Assembly: GCA_965199875.1 (NCBI GenBank)
Contig: OZ241346.1
Span: 744,001 to 808,000, forward strand
Reading direction: 5' to 3'
Length of the DNA stretch: 64,000 bases
Source of the DNA: VXYL01 sp965199875
GTDB taxonomy: Bacteria > Pseudomonadota > Gammaproteobacteria > Pseudomonadales > Azotimanducaceae
The notes below the pieces were generated by a model that worked only from the letters and a program-made list of their open reading frames with translations, had not been told where the DNA came from and did not search any database. Positions 52,619 through 62,032 of this stretch are shown in pieces; the first letter of the stretch is position 1, and every line of letters begins with the position of its first letter. Both the position numbers and the translations under genes were made by a program.

Positions 52619-53933
52619 CTTCCACTGGGACTGGATGGACGCTCCGGGTGTCAACGGCCCCGAGCTAGTTGCTACTTGGGCACGCCTACGTATCGAGGCG
52701 GGATCGTCTACCGTCACGCACATACTCGACGAACGAGCCAAGACTGTTCGCGAACACGTCTACGTGCCGCTGTATCCGATGGCGGAGTGGCTGGCGGTGA
52801 ACTGGTGGTTCCTCACGGCCGAACTGGAGAGCGCCATCAAGCACGAGGGTGCCGACTTTCGGCGCCGGCACTCGCTGGCGGCCAATCGGGAAGGTTATGC
52901 CTACCCGGACCTTCACGTCTTTCCGCTTGGCGATCTGACCCGCCTGGTCTGGCACCGCGGCACAAGCCCGTGGGCCAAGACCTGGTTTTTGGACGATGGC
53001 GAGCTTCTAACCGACAGCGCCGAGTTCCGCGAGACTTGCAGCGATCTCTTGGACGGCGTGGTCGCACGTCTGGTCGGCTTCGGCATCGAGGATTCTCTCT
53101 TGCAGCAGGAGTGGGCCGCCGTGCGGAGGGCCGATGCGCAGGAAGCGGACTTTTGCCGTACGGCAGCTGGGTTGGGCTGGGATCCTTATGCCATTGACGA
53201 CGCCAAACGCGAAGAGGTCATCCTGCTAGCGGATCGGTTCGGTACCATGCTTGCGGAAGCCATTCCCGCCCTGAATGCGGAGCGTACGACCGAAGGCTGG
53301 ACGGTCATCGAGCGAGCGCTGCGAGACGCGCAACGCAGCAACACTTTGAGTCTGGAACGCATCCAGTCAGTCCGAGATCGAGTCTCCGGCCGCGGTTCGT
53401 CGACACCGTATCCCTGGCAAGCCGGTCAAGAGTTGGCGCGGGAACTTCGTAGAGAACTGCATTTGGACGGCGAGCCGCTTTCCACGATGGATGCGTTGGG
53501 GCAGGCGCTGGACGAAAGTACGATTGACACAGCGACTAAACGGGTACCGGTGGACGGCGGCGACGCAATCCTCGTCGATGGCCTAGTGACCTTCGGCGAG
53601 GGCGACAGGCCGGCCTTCGCGTTTCGCCCGCGTGGAGAGTACGGCAGGCGGTTCCACTTTTGCCGCGCCTTGGCCGAGGTGCTGTGGCGACCAGGCACCA
53701 ACGCGCTGCTGACGCGAGCTCACACGGAGCGACAGCAGAGCAATCGCGCCTTCGCTGCCGAGTTCCTCGCGCCGTCGGCAGGCTTGCGGCGCAGAGTGCG
53801 GCGTGTGAGATTGGACGAAGACGACATCGACGAGTTGGCAACGGAGTTCGGCGTCTCGGCGATGGTGATCGAGCATCAGCTCGATAATCACCGGATCGGC
53901 CAATTCCCGGCTGGTCGGCCCAGAACCGCTTAA
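52605..53933 (+). CDS. ImmA/IrrE-like protein without the HExxH zinc motif
   Basis: A 442-residue protein. The last ~90 residues follow the ImmA/IrrE pattern: RRFHFCRALAEVLWRP, then ERQQSNRAFAAEFLAP, then a helix-turn part DDIDELATEFGVSAMVIEHQ. The HExxH that binds zinc in true family members reads RALAEV here, so the enzyme is probably inactive. The N-terminal ~330 residues are unknown, with many Trp (SFHWDWMD, WLAVNWWFL). It is coupled to the small upstream gene. It may be a regulator or a toxin partner. Its stop codon shares bases with the convergent moeA stop. Confidence 0.6.
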   Translation: MAQLSFHWDWMDAPGVNGPELVATWARLRIEAGSSTVTHILDERAKTVREHVYVPLYPMAEWLAVNWWFLTAELESAIKHEGADFRRRHSLAANREGYAYPDLHVFPLGDLTRLVWHRGTSPWAKTWFLDDGELLTDSAEFRETCSDLLDGVVARLVGFGIEDSLLQQEWAAVRRADAQEADFCRTAAGLGWDPYAIDDAKREEVILLADRFGTMLAEAIPALNAERTTEGWTVIERALRDAQRSNTLSLERIQSVRDRVSGRGSSTPYPWQAGQELARELRRELHLDGEPLSTMDALGQALDESTIDTATKRVPVDGGDAILVDGLVTFGEGDRPAFAFRPRGEYGRRFHFCRALAEVLWRPGTNALLTRAHTERQQSNRAFAAEFLAPSAGLRRRVRRVRLDEDDIDELATEFGVSAMVIEHQLDNHRIGQFPAGRPRTA

Positions 53934-55207
53934 GACGCGGCGACACTTGCCAACGACGTTATGGCGGGCGCGTGGAGCAGATGTCCTCCTTCGCTGGCCA
54001 AGGGGATGACCTGCACCTCGTCGCCACTGCGCAGACTGCCGCGGTGTTCGTCGATCACCACCAGGCAGTTCGCGTTCGCAAAGGTCGCTAGGCGGTTGGA
54101 GCTTTGGTCTCCCGTGGTCGCCACGTGCAAACGCCCTTGCCGTACGTCGAACACGCCGCGCATGTACTCGCGGCGGCCCTTGCTGTGCCTTACGTCGTGG
54201 TCGATGAGCGCCGGCAGTTGCAGCGGCGGCGTCGGACGGCCGCCGGCGAGAACATCGACGGCGGGAGCGACGAACAGCAGGTAGGTCACCAGCGTCGAAA
54301 CCGGATTGCCCGGCAGGCCGAGGAACAACGCTTCGCGTTCTTCGCACTGAAGCGAACCAACGGCCAATGGTTTGCCAGGCTTCAACGCAATGCGCCAGAA
54401 GTCGATGGTGCCGATTTGCTCCACCGCGGCCTTGACGAAGTCCGCATCGCCCACGGACACGCCGCCGCTGGTCACCACTAGGTCGGCACTTTCGGCCGCC
54501 CGGCGCAGTGTTTGTCGAATAGCCTCCGGGTTGTCCGCAACGCAGCCAAGATCGACCACCTCGGCGGCTTTCTGGCGCAGCAGGCAGGACAGCGCGAAGC
54601 GATTGGAGTCGTAGATCTGGCCTTCGCGCAACGGCTTTCCCGCTTCCGCCAGCTCGTCGCCGGTGGAGAAGATCGCCACGCGCACCCGGCGCGCTACGGA
54701 AACGCCGGCAATGCCGCAGGCCGCCAGCCAAGCCAAACGGTAGGCGGAGAGCTTGTCGCCGGCGCTGCACAGTTTTTCGCCGCGGCGAATGTCGTGCCCG
54801 CGACGGCGCACGTTCTGCTCGGCATGCACCGGCACCGAGGTCTCCGCCACGTTCCCCGTGCGCGTCACCTCCTCTTGCACCACCACCGCGTCAGCGCCGT
54901 CCGGCATGGCCGCGCCCGTGAAAATGCGGATCGCCTCGAAGGCGCCAACGCGCTCCCGCGCCGGATGGCCGGCGGCGCTGGTGTCCACGACGGCAAACTG
55001 CTTCGCGCCTGGCCGAGACAGTGCCGCCGAACGTACCGCGTAGCCATCCATGGCCGAGGCGTCGAAGGGCGGCAAGTCGATGCGCGCCGAGACGTCGGAA
55101 GCCGCGACCCTGCCCAGCGCGTCGGCGAGCTCCACCTCTTCGTGTTCGGCCACCGGCCGCAGTCCGTCGGCAAGTCGTCGCCATGCGGAGTCAACGTTGA
55201 GTAGCAT
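53930..55207 (-). CDS. moeA: molybdopterin molybdotransferase MoeA
   Basis: A 425-residue MoeA that inserts molybdate into adenylated molybdopterin. Blocks: DLPPFDASAMDGYAV, IFTGAAMPDGADAVVVQEE, IFSTGDELAEAG, IYDSNRFALSCLL, TSGGVSVGDADFVK, ALKPGKPLAVG and GLPGNPVSTLVTYLLFVAP. ATG at 55207; it is divergent from tsaB with only 6 bp between starts, so the promoters overlap the coding ends. Its stop overlaps the ImmA-like gene's stop. Confidence 0.93.
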   Translation of the reverse strand: MLLNVDSAWRRLADGLRPVAEHEEVELADALGRVAASDVSARIDLPPFDASAMDGYAVRSAALSRPGAKQFAVVDTSAAGHPARERVGAFEAIRIFTGAAMPDGADAVVVQEEVTRTGNVAETSVPVHAEQNVRRRGHDIRRGEKLCSAGDKLSAYRLAWLAACGIAGVSVARRVRVAIFSTGDELAEAGKPLREGQIYDSNRFALSCLLRQKAAEVVDLGCVADNPEAIRQTLRRAAESADLVVTSGGVSVGDADFVKAAVEQIGTIDFWRIALKPGKPLAVGSLQCEEREALFLGLPGNPVSTLVTYLLFVAPAVDVLAGGRPTPPLQLPALIDHDVRHSKGRREYMRGVFDVRQGRLHVATTGDQSSNRLATFANANCLVVIDEHRGSLRSGDEVQVIPLASEGGHLLHAPAITSLASVAAS

Positions 55208-55213
55208 TGGCAA

Positions 55214-55855
55214 GTGACCTGCGTATTGGCAATCGACACCACCACCGACGTCTGCTCGGTCGCACTGCTGCGCGGCTCGCCAGCGTCGCGGGACGGTTGC
55301 CTAGAGCATACGCGCAAGCTGCCGAAGCTGCACAATCAGCATGTGCTGGCGATGATCGACGGCTTGTTTCGCGCCGCGGACGCGGCCAAGCGAGATGTCG
55401 ATCTCGTGGCCTTCGGCGCCGGCCCCGGCTCGTTCACCGGCGTGCGCATCGGCGCCGCCATCGCGCAAGGGTTCGCATTTGGCGTCGGTGCGGAAGTCCT
55501 TCCCGTGGCCAGTTCCACGGTCCTTGCGGAAGCCGCCCGGCAGAGCGGCATGCGCGGCACGTTGATCGTCTGTCGGCCGTCGCGCCGCGGCTGGCACTAT
55601 CAAGCGCGCTATCGAATCACCGCCGAGGCCGTTGCCAGCGTCCAGTTCGACACCTTGCAGCCAGATTCGGAAGCGCCCCAGACGAACTTCGTCAACGGCA
55701 GACGCCACGCGGTTTCGGCGCGCATCGTCGGCGAACTGGCGTTGCGCGGAACCGAGCAGCCCCTGGCGCCGGCACTGGCGCTGCCGTTCTACGTGGAAGG
55801 CGACACGCCCTGGAAGCCGAGTGTCCAAGCGGACGTGTGCCGCTTCCAAAAATGA
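55214..55855 (+). CDS. tsaB: tRNA threonylcarbamoyladenosine protein TsaB
   Basis: A 213-residue ASKHA-fold protein, partner of TsaD/TsaE in making t6A37 of ANN-decoding tRNAs. Landmarks: CVLAIDTTTDVCSVALL, GAGPGSFTGVRIGAAIAQGF and VLPVASSTVLAEAA. Starts with GTG. The t6A pathway would modify A37 of tRNAs such as the split tRNA-Ile2, whose intron sits next to A37. It is followed 13 bp later by the first copy of the 127-bp repeat. Confidence 0.9.
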   Translation: MTCVLAIDTTTDVCSVALLRGSPASRDGCLEHTRKLPKLHNQHVLAMIDGLFRAADAAKRDVDLVAFGAGPGSFTGVRIGAAIAQGFAFGVGAEVLPVASSTVLAEAARQSGMRGTLIVCRPSRRGWHYQARYRITAEAVASVQFDTLQPDSEAPQTNFVNGRRHAVSARIVGELALRGTEQPLAPALALPFYVEGDTPWKPSVQADVCRFQK

Positions 55856-55868
55856 CGTGCGTTCCAGT

Positions 55869-55995
55869 GGGGCGAGTTTCGTCGCTCGACCGGGACACCG
55901 GCGGCCTTGCGGGGCGGCACATCCTCAAGCAGCGCACGCCGAGGCGACGATTAGACGAACGTGCCATTTGCCATGTCAATTCGGAATCGAACCAC
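55869..55995 (+). repeat. 127-bp dispersed repeat, copy A
   Basis: It starts GGGGCGAGTTTCGTCGCTCG and ends ATTCGGAATCGAACCAC. It is about 88% identical, in inverted orientation, to 59002-59129. The central part GGCCTTGCGGGGCGGCACAT is unchanged in both. The last 35 bp form the start region of rsmJ. I see no open frame that both copies conserve for sure, so it is a non-coding repeat or a carried control region. Confidence 0.8.
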
Positions 55996-56593
55996 TAGGA
56001 ACGCTCTTGCCGGCGCACCGCCACGGCCGGCGGCGCTGAAGGAACTGCGCCTGCCGGACCTTCGCCGTCGCCTTCGCCAAGGACGCCGTTCGACGTTGGC
56101 GCGCGCCTGCGCCGCCGCGCCCGGCGTGCGCGTCCACGATGCCTTCGCCGGCTGGGGAACCGACGGCCTGGTGCTTGCGGCGCTCGGCTGCGTCGTCCAC
56201 ATGAGCGAACGCAATCCCGAGGTCCATCGGCTGCTGCGCTGCCGTTTGCAGGAAAGCGCCGGCCGGCACGATAGCGCCGGCCGGAGAATCACCAGCGCAC
56301 TGGAAGACGCTCGAACCCGCTGGCGCCAGCCCGGCGCCTTTGATGTCGTCTATCTGGACCCCATGTTCGGCGAGCATCCGAAGACGGCGCTGCCGGCCAA
56401 GCACATGCAAGTGCTGGCGGAACTCGCAGCACCGGTGGAGAACCTCGACGCCGCCCTCGAAGCGGCACGTCGGGTCGCCCTTGCCAGAGTGGTGGTCAAG
56501 CGCCGAGCCGCCGCGAAGGCGCTTCTTCGTCCGGACTGGCAGGTTCAGGGCAGCAGCGTGCGCTTCGACGTCTACCGGCCGCTGGCAGGCTGA
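55961..56593 (+). CDS. rsmJ: 16S rRNA (guanine-1516-N2) methyltransferase RsmJ
   Basis: Up to 210 residues. SAM motif I is VRVHDAFAGWGTDGLVLAAL (RsmJ has DATAGLGRDAFVLA), motif II VHMSERNPEVHRLL, and the catalytic DVVYLDPMFGEHPKTALPAK matches RsmJ DPMFPHKxKSAL. It methylates G1516 of 16S rRNA. The first ~12 codons lie inside the 127-bp repeat, so the true start could be at the ATG at 55961, 55973 or later. It converges on plsB with a 12-bp gap. Confidence 0.85.
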   Translation: MPFAMSIRNRTTRNALAGAPPRPAALKELRLPDLRRRLRQGRRSTLARACAAAPGVRVHDAFAGWGTDGLVLAALGCVVHMSERNPEVHRLLRCRLQESAGRHDSAGRRITSALEDARTRWRQPGAFDVVYLDPMFGEHPKTALPAKHMQVLAELAAPVENLDAALEAARRVALARVVVKRRAAAKALLRPDWQVQGSSVRFDVYRPLAG

Positions 56594-56605
56594 GGCGTTC
56601 CAGGG

Positions 56606-58963
56606 TCAGCGCGAACGCTGCTGCAACGCCTGGCGCAGTTCCACGGCGATGACGCCCTGCCCCATGCGCAGGAAGTCGCCAATGCGCTCGTCGAAGAGCA
56701 GGAGCCCGGCGTCGTCCTCGGTCACGACTTCGCGCTCCGCCAGACCTTGAACGAAGCCCTCGAACAGCCGCGGGTCGGAAAACTCCGGCGCGTCGATGCC
56801 GTACAACGTGGAAATACGCGCTGCGGTGTCGCGGCACGACGCCAAGAGGGTGCGCCGATCGACGGCGCCAGCGCCGGCGTCGTGCAACAGCGAGATGGCG
56901 ATGTAGAAGCGCTCCAGCACGCCCATCACGGTGTTCGCCAGCAGACGCAGGCGAAACCTCGCGCCGGCATCCTGCGGCGCGACGTATCCCTCGCCACGCA
57001 ACTCGATCAGCTCGACCGCCTGCAAGTGGGCAAGCCAGCGACCCAGCGAGTCGCCCTCGGCAACATGCAGCTCGTGGGCGATGTACGGAAAGATCGTCGC
57101 GAACAAGCCGCGCAGAGCCGCCGGCCGAATGCCGCGGCGACGATTCACCACCAGGCAGGCGACCAGCGCCGGCGCCGCCAGCACGTGCAGGACGTTGTTG
57201 CGATACCAGGTCATCAGCACCGAGGTGAAGTCGTCGTGGCGCAGGATGTCGCCGTCGCGGCCGAGCAGCCCAAGACGCTCCGCCCGCGCGATCACTTCCA
57301 ACGCCGGAAGCTCGTCCACCCAGTAGCCGTGGTGGTCGGCGTCTCGGCGCAGCAGCTCGCGGTACAAGTCGATCTGCGCCGTCAGGGCGTGTTCCTCGAT
57401 GGCCTGTCTCGGCATCGACAGCGTGGCCAGGGCGATCAGATTCATGCCGTTGACCGCGGTGCAGTCGTTGATGCCGGCCAGAACCCGCGCACCCAGCGAG
57501 CGCGCCGGAGATGCGTCTTCGCAACCGTCGAGAAACGCATCGAGCATGATCGGTTCGCCAAAGGAGACCTGCGCCGCCCCGAAGGACTGGCGCACCAGCT
57601 TCCAGCTGCGCAGCACGCCGGCAACCGTCTCCCGCTGCTTGTCGGCGCCGCGCATCTCCTCGACGTAGCTGCCCGCCTCCACCAGCTTTTCGTAGCCGAA
57701 GTACACCGGCACGAAGGCAATCGGCCGAGGCACGCCACGGCGGTGCGCGTCCAAGGTCATCTGGATCATTCCCGTGTGCGCCGACAGCAAGCGCCCGCTG
57801 CGGGTTCTGCCGCCTTCGACGAAGTACTCTACCGAGTGGCCGCGACGAAACACTTGGTAGAGATACTCGGCGAACACCGCGGTGTAGATGCGGTCGCCGC
57901 GAAACCGCCGGCGCATGAAGAAAGCGCCGCCGCGACGCAGCATGCCGCCGACGACGGGCATGTTCAGATTGTCTCCGGCTGCGATGTGCGGCAGCATGAA
58001 GCCGTGCTGAAACAGCACGTAGGAGAGCAGCAGATAGTCGATGTGCGAGCGGTGGCAGGGCACGTAGACCAGATTGTGCGTCTGCGCCAGCGGCGCGAAG
58101 CGGTCGATGCCGCGAATCGAAATGCCCTCGTAGACCCGGTGCCAGAACCAGCGCAGCAGCGCATCGAGAAAGCGCACCGTCGGATAGGACATGTCGGCGG
58201 CAATCGCCAGGGCGCACTGCCGCGCCTTGCGTTCGAGGCGCGCGCGGCTGGCTTCGGAGGCCTCGGCTTCTATCGCCGCCTGCACTTGGGCGCTGCGCAG
58301 CATCTGCCCCACCAGCGTGCGGCGGTGGGAGAGATCCGGCCCCAGCGCCGCCACCTTCTGGTTGCGGAACTTGACGCGCAGCAGCCTGGCCGTTCGGCGC
58401 GCCGCCAAGTCGCCAGAGCGCGTCGCCGGAGCATCGGCGACGATGTCGTGCCAGGCCAGGGGTTCGCCGATCTGCACCAGAATGTCGCTCCGGGTGAAGA
58501 CGAGTATCAGCGCCCGGCGCAGGCGCGACGACATGGCCCAGCCTTCGGAGAGCAGCGAACGCATCCAGGAACGGTCCTTGTTCGCCGCCCTGCCCCAGAA
58601 GATCGACACCGGCAGCAGCCACAGGCCGACGTCGTCGCCGTTCTTCAAGGCCGCGGCGAGCTTCGTTTCCAGGCGCGGCAGCTCCGGCGGCAGCGCGCGC
58701 ATGGTGTTGCGCCGCCACAGGCCGGCGGGTCGATTGAGAAAGAAGAACCCGGCCTCGTCGAATCCGCGCAGCGTGGTCGCCGGGGAGGGAATGCCGTGCC
58801 GCTCGGCGACGACGTCGAGCAGCGCAACGTCCGCCGCCGACGGATTCGCCAAGGCGTAGACCAGCTGGCCGTTTGGCGGTCGTTTTGCGCCGTTGACGGT
58901 GGGCCTGGCCCAGGCGCGCAAGCAGCGCCGCAGCAACGCGTAGCGGAAGCTCCCTACGGGCAC
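56606..58963 (-). CDS. plsB: glycerol-3-phosphate 1-O-acyltransferase PlsB
   Basis: A 785-residue PlsB, first step of membrane phospholipid synthesis at the inner membrane. Acyltransferase block I (HX4D) is PCHRSHIDYLLLSYVLFQHG; block II GAFFMRRRFRGDRIYTAVFA; block III FVEGGRTRSGRLL; block IV PIAFVPVYFGYEKLVE. I start at the GTG at 58963 (VPVGSFRYALLRRC) so that the repeat upstream stays non-coding; the frame is open into the repeat to 59062. Slightly shorter than E. coli PlsB (about 807). Confidence 0.93.
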   Translation of the reverse strand: MPVGSFRYALLRRCLRAWARPTVNGAKRPPNGQLVYALANPSAADVALLDVVAERHGIPSPATTLRGFDEAGFFFLNRPAGLWRRNTMRALPPELPRLETKLAAALKNGDDVGLWLLPVSIFWGRAANKDRSWMRSLLSEGWAMSSRLRRALILVFTRSDILVQIGEPLAWHDIVADAPATRSGDLAARRTARLLRVKFRNQKVAALGPDLSHRRTLVGQMLRSAQVQAAIEAEASEASRARLERKARQCALAIAADMSYPTVRFLDALLRWFWHRVYEGISIRGIDRFAPLAQTHNLVYVPCHRSHIDYLLLSYVLFQHGFMLPHIAAGDNLNMPVVGGMLRRGGAFFMRRRFRGDRIYTAVFAEYLYQVFRRGHSVEYFVEGGRTRSGRLLSAHTGMIQMTLDAHRRGVPRPIAFVPVYFGYEKLVEAGSYVEEMRGADKQRETVAGVLRSWKLVRQSFGAAQVSFGEPIMLDAFLDGCEDASPARSLGARVLAGINDCTAVNGMNLIALATLSMPRQAIEEHALTAQIDLYRELLRRDADHHGYWVDELPALEVIARAERLGLLGRDGDILRHDDFTSVLMTWYRNNVLHVLAAPALVACLVVNRRRGIRPAALRGLFATIFPYIAHELHVAEGDSLGRWLAHLQAVELIELRGEGYVAPQDAGARFRLRLLANTVMGVLERFYIAISLLHDAGAGAVDRRTLLASCRDTAARISTLYGIDAPEFSDPRLFEGFVQGLAEREVVTEDDAGLLLFDERIGDFLRMGQGVIAVELRQALQQRSR

Positions 58964-59001
58964 GGCCGTTCCGCCAAGCCGTTCACGGGCGCTTGCCGCT
59001 C

Positions 59002-59129
59002 GTGGTTCGATGCCGAATCGACATGGCAAACGGCACGGTTCCGTCTGTCGTCGGCTCGGCACGCGCTGCTTGAGGATGTGCCGCCCCGCAAGGCCACCGG
59101 TGTCCGGGTCAAGCGACGAAACCCGCCCC
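59002..59129 (-). repeat. 128-bp dispersed repeat, copy B (inverted)
   Basis: Read on the minus strand it starts GGGGCGGGTTTCGTCGCTTG and ends GATTCGGCATCGAACCAC. It pairs with copy A at 55869-55995. It sits between gspD and plsB, upstream of plsB, as copy A sits upstream of rsmJ, so the 3-kb segment rsmJ-plsB is framed by an inverted pair. Confidence 0.8.
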
Positions 59130-59161
59130 GGCCGAACGCGCGTTGTTCTGGCAGCGGCACG

Positions 59162-61090
59162 CTAGTTGCGGCTGTCGAAAATGTCCTTCACCTCGGGCGG
59201 AATCGGCGCATCGGACTCGTCGTACAAGCGATAGACGCCATCGTAGCGGCCAAACGCCATCTGCGAGGCTTCGTCTCCCGAGAGCAGCACCGTTGGGCGA
59301 AGGAACATCAGCAAGTGGCGTTTGGTGAGCGTCTCGCGCTTGGAGCGAAAGGCGCGTCCGAGCACCGGAACTCTGCTCAAGAGCGGCACCCGGCGGCCGA
59401 CGTCGCGGAAGTCGTCCTGAATCAGCCCGCCGAGCAGGATGATCTGCCGGTCGTCGGCGAGGATCGTCGTCTCCAGAGAACGATTGTTGGTGACGATGTC
59501 GGCAAAGCCGCTGCTGCCGATGCCGATATTGGCCGCTTCCACGGAGTTCACGACGTTGCCCACTTCGAGCTTCAGATCCATGCGCATCGACAGGTTCTCG
59601 TGGATGTGCGGCTTGACCGTCAGCTCCACGCCGACGTTCTGCCGATTGATGGTCTGAAAGGGATTGCTGGCGCCGTCGGTGGTGGTGGTGAAGGAGCCGG
59701 TTCTGAACGGAATCTCCTGGCCGGCCAGGTTGGTGGCTTCCTCGTTGTCCACCGTCAGCACGCTGGGCGTGGACAGCAGGTTGGCTCGCGTGTCGGTCGC
59801 CAAGGCGCTGATGATGGCGCCGAAGGCGATGCCGTCCGGGTCCAGCTTCGCCAAGGCGATGGTCGGCGAGGCGAAGCCCGAGACCACGGCGGCAGGATCG
59901 AAGCCCAGGGTCGCCCCGTCGCCGCCGGCGCGCCGCAGCACGCTGCCGACGATGCCGTTCAGCGTCGTGCTCACCAGCGGCACGGCCGATCCTCGCGCAT
60001 CCCCGACCATGAACTCGGTGCCGTGCTGATCGACGGTGTTGATGGAAACCTCGACGATGGCCGCTTCGATGAGCACCTGCGCTCGGCGGATGTCGAGCTC
60101 GGCGAGGGTGCCGAGGATGAAGCTCATGGTGGAGGGATTGGCGCGGATGATCAGCGCGTTCAAGGTCTCGTCGGCCTGGATGATGGCGATCGGGCCGCCG
60201 CTCTGGGCGTCTTCGGCGTTGTCGACCAGCCTTTCCAGGATGGAAGCGACGCTGGCGGCGTCGGCGTAGTTGAGGTGGATGACCCGCGCCGAGTTGCCGG
60301 TCGTCTCGGCGACATCGAGCTTCTCGACCAGCCGCAGCACTTCCGCAACCGCATGCGCCTTGCCCTTGAGAATCAGCGAGTTGTCGCGTTCGTTGGCGAC
60401 GATCTGCACGCTCAGCGGCCCCTTCGCGCCACGGCCGATCTGCTCCGGCGCCATTTCTTCCAGGACTCTGGCGACGGTGCCCACCCAGGCATGTTTCAGC
60501 GGCCAATGCACCAGGTCGTCCTTGTCCACCACGTCGATCTGCTCGATCACCTTCATGATGCGCTGGACGTTGGCGACGTGGTCCGCCACGACCAGCACGT
60601 TCGGCTCCTCGATGGACACGACGATGCTGGTCTGCGGAATCAAGGGGCGCACGATCTTCATCAGATCGGCGCTGCGCACGTACTCGAGCGGCACGACCTT
60701 GGTGATCATGAAGTCCGGCGGCTGGCCTTCGGCAATGTCGACCGGACCGGGAAACTGCCGGGCGTTCTGCAGATTCACGACGCTGATGACGCCGTTGTTT
60801 TCGACCACGGCGAGGCCATGCACGCGCAACACCGTGACGAACAGCTTGTAGACGCTGTCCGCATCCAGGCTGACGTTGGAAATGACGGTTACTTCGTTGT
60901 TCTTGACGTTGGCGCTCAGCACCACCGTCTTGCCGGTAATCTCGGCCACCTTGACAGCGAAGTCGCTGATGGACGACTTGCCGTTGATGGTCCAAGAGGA
61001 AGGCGCGCCGCCGGCTTGCGCGAAGGCCAGCAGGCCAGCGGCAACAACCGTCGCCCGCGCAGCGCGCCAGAAGCCGGCTTGGTAGTTCAT
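59162..61090 (-). CDS. gspD: type II secretion system secretin GspD
   Basis: A 642-residue outer membrane secretin. Signal peptide (ARATVVAAGLLAFAQAGGAP), then N0-N3 domains (SISDFAVKVAEITGKTVVLS; VIHLNYADAASVASILERLV), then the secretin core: VLIEAAIVEVSINTVDQHGT, LLSTPSVLTVDNEEATNLAG, VGVELTVKPHIHENLSMRMD and ILLGGLIQDDFRDVGRRVPL. It forms the multimeric channel through which folded proteins leave. It is transcribed with gspC and gspN upstream. Confidence 0.95.
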   Translation of the reverse strand: MNYQAGFWRAARATVVAAGLLAFAQAGGAPSSWTINGKSSISDFAVKVAEITGKTVVLSANVKNNEVTVISNVSLDADSVYKLFVTVLRVHGLAVVENNGVISVVNLQNARQFPGPVDIAEGQPPDFMITKVVPLEYVRSADLMKIVRPLIPQTSIVVSIEEPNVLVVADHVANVQRIMKVIEQIDVVDKDDLVHWPLKHAWVGTVARVLEEMAPEQIGRGAKGPLSVQIVANERDNSLILKGKAHAVAEVLRLVEKLDVAETTGNSARVIHLNYADAASVASILERLVDNAEDAQSGGPIAIIQADETLNALIIRANPSTMSFILGTLAELDIRRAQVLIEAAIVEVSINTVDQHGTEFMVGDARGSAVPLVSTTLNGIVGSVLRRAGGDGATLGFDPAAVVSGFASPTIALAKLDPDGIAFGAIISALATDTRANLLSTPSVLTVDNEEATNLAGQEIPFRTGSFTTTTDGASNPFQTINRQNVGVELTVKPHIHENLSMRMDLKLEVGNVVNSVEAANIGIGSSGFADIVTNNRSLETTILADDRQIILLGGLIQDDFRDVGRRVPLLSRVPVLGRAFRSKRETLTKRHLLMFLRPTVLLSGDEASQMAFGRYDGVYRLYDESDAPIPPEVKDIFDSRN

Positions 61091-61109
61091 GGCGATGCTT
61101 CCCGATAAG

Positions 61110-61916
61110 TCAGTTGAGAGAAACCGTCACCACGAAGCGCCGTTCGCCGCGCTGGATTTCCAAGCTGGCCGATCCTTGCGCGATGATGTCTTCGATGCGC
61201 AGACGATCCTCTTCCGGATTGCCCACCACCAGCCCGTTCACCGACAGCACCCGGTCGCCCCGCTGCAATCCGGTGTGGCTGAGCTGCGGCCGGTCCGCCA
61301 GCGAGCCGATGGTGTAGCCGCCCTCGCCGTCGCCGCTGACCTGCCCGACGCCGAGGTCGGCCAGCAGCTGGCGCGGGTCGTTCTGCGCTCGGGCTTGGAT
61401 GTCCGCCGCGTCTTGCGGCGCCGAGGTCGAGCGCGGCACCACGAAACCGTCCTGCTCTTCGAACCGGATCAGTTCCGACACGCGACCCCGGCGTATCACC
61501 ACCCGGTCCCAGTACACCTCTTCGAGCCGGGCGTTGCCGGGAATGCGGTCGCCGACGTTGTAGGCCTCGGCGGCGCGCCCCTTGCTGGCGATGAGCGCCG
61601 TGGAGGCAGCCGCTTCGTCGGCGACGAAGACGCCGTGGAGCACCAGCGACAACGGGGTTTCGCGCAGCCGTTCGGTTTCGTCGATGGGGCGCGCAACGCC
61701 AGCGGCCGGCGGCTTGCCGAACAAGTGCAAGTCGGCGATCGGGTCAACGGGGGTTTCCTCTTGAACGGCGCGCTGGCCCACGGCGTCGGCCGCCACGGGC
61801 GCAGTTTCGTCCGGCCCGAAGGCGAAGAACAGCACCGAACGCGCCACCAGGTAGACGATGCCGAGCACCACGGCGATGTGGACGACGATCGCCAGCGGCT
61901 TGTGAATATCGGCCAT
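61110..61916 (-). CDS. gspC: type II secretion system protein GspC
   Basis: A 268-residue inner membrane protein. One membrane segment near the N-terminus (AIVVHIAVVLGIVYLVARSV), then the HR domain (LHLFGKPP, LRETPLSLVLHGVFVAD) that binds the secretin, and a C-terminal PDZ-like part (GYTIGSLADRPQLSHTGLQR). It links GspD to the inner membrane platform. Start ATG 61916 (MADIHKPLA). Confidence 0.88.
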   Translation of the reverse strand: MADIHKPLAIVVHIAVVLGIVYLVARSVLFFAFGPDETAPVAADAVGQRAVQEETPVDPIADLHLFGKPPAAGVARPIDETERLRETPLSLVLHGVFVADEAAASTALIASKGRAAEAYNVGDRIPGNARLEEVYWDRVVIRRGRVSELIRFEEQDGFVVPRSTSAPQDAADIQARAQNDPRQLLADLGVGQVSGDGEGGYTIGSLADRPQLSHTGLQRGDRVLSVNGLVVGNPEEDRLRIEDIIAQGSASLEIQRGERRFVVTVSLN

Positions 61917-62032
61917 CGATAGGAGTTCGCCCGGAAGCGCGTACACTGCCGAGGATTCTACCACCTTGCACCGCCGCCGCCGTTCGCCACGGCTGGCCGC
62001 GACGTTCCCCGTACCGCTTGCGCTTCCTCCAC

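Noticed and set aside
56747..61108. A 1453-codon plus-strand open frame opposite plsB and gspD
   Set aside because: It is antisense to two well-supported genes and spans their gap; its composition (many His, Val, Arg, Gly) is typical of antisense frames in GC-rich DNA.
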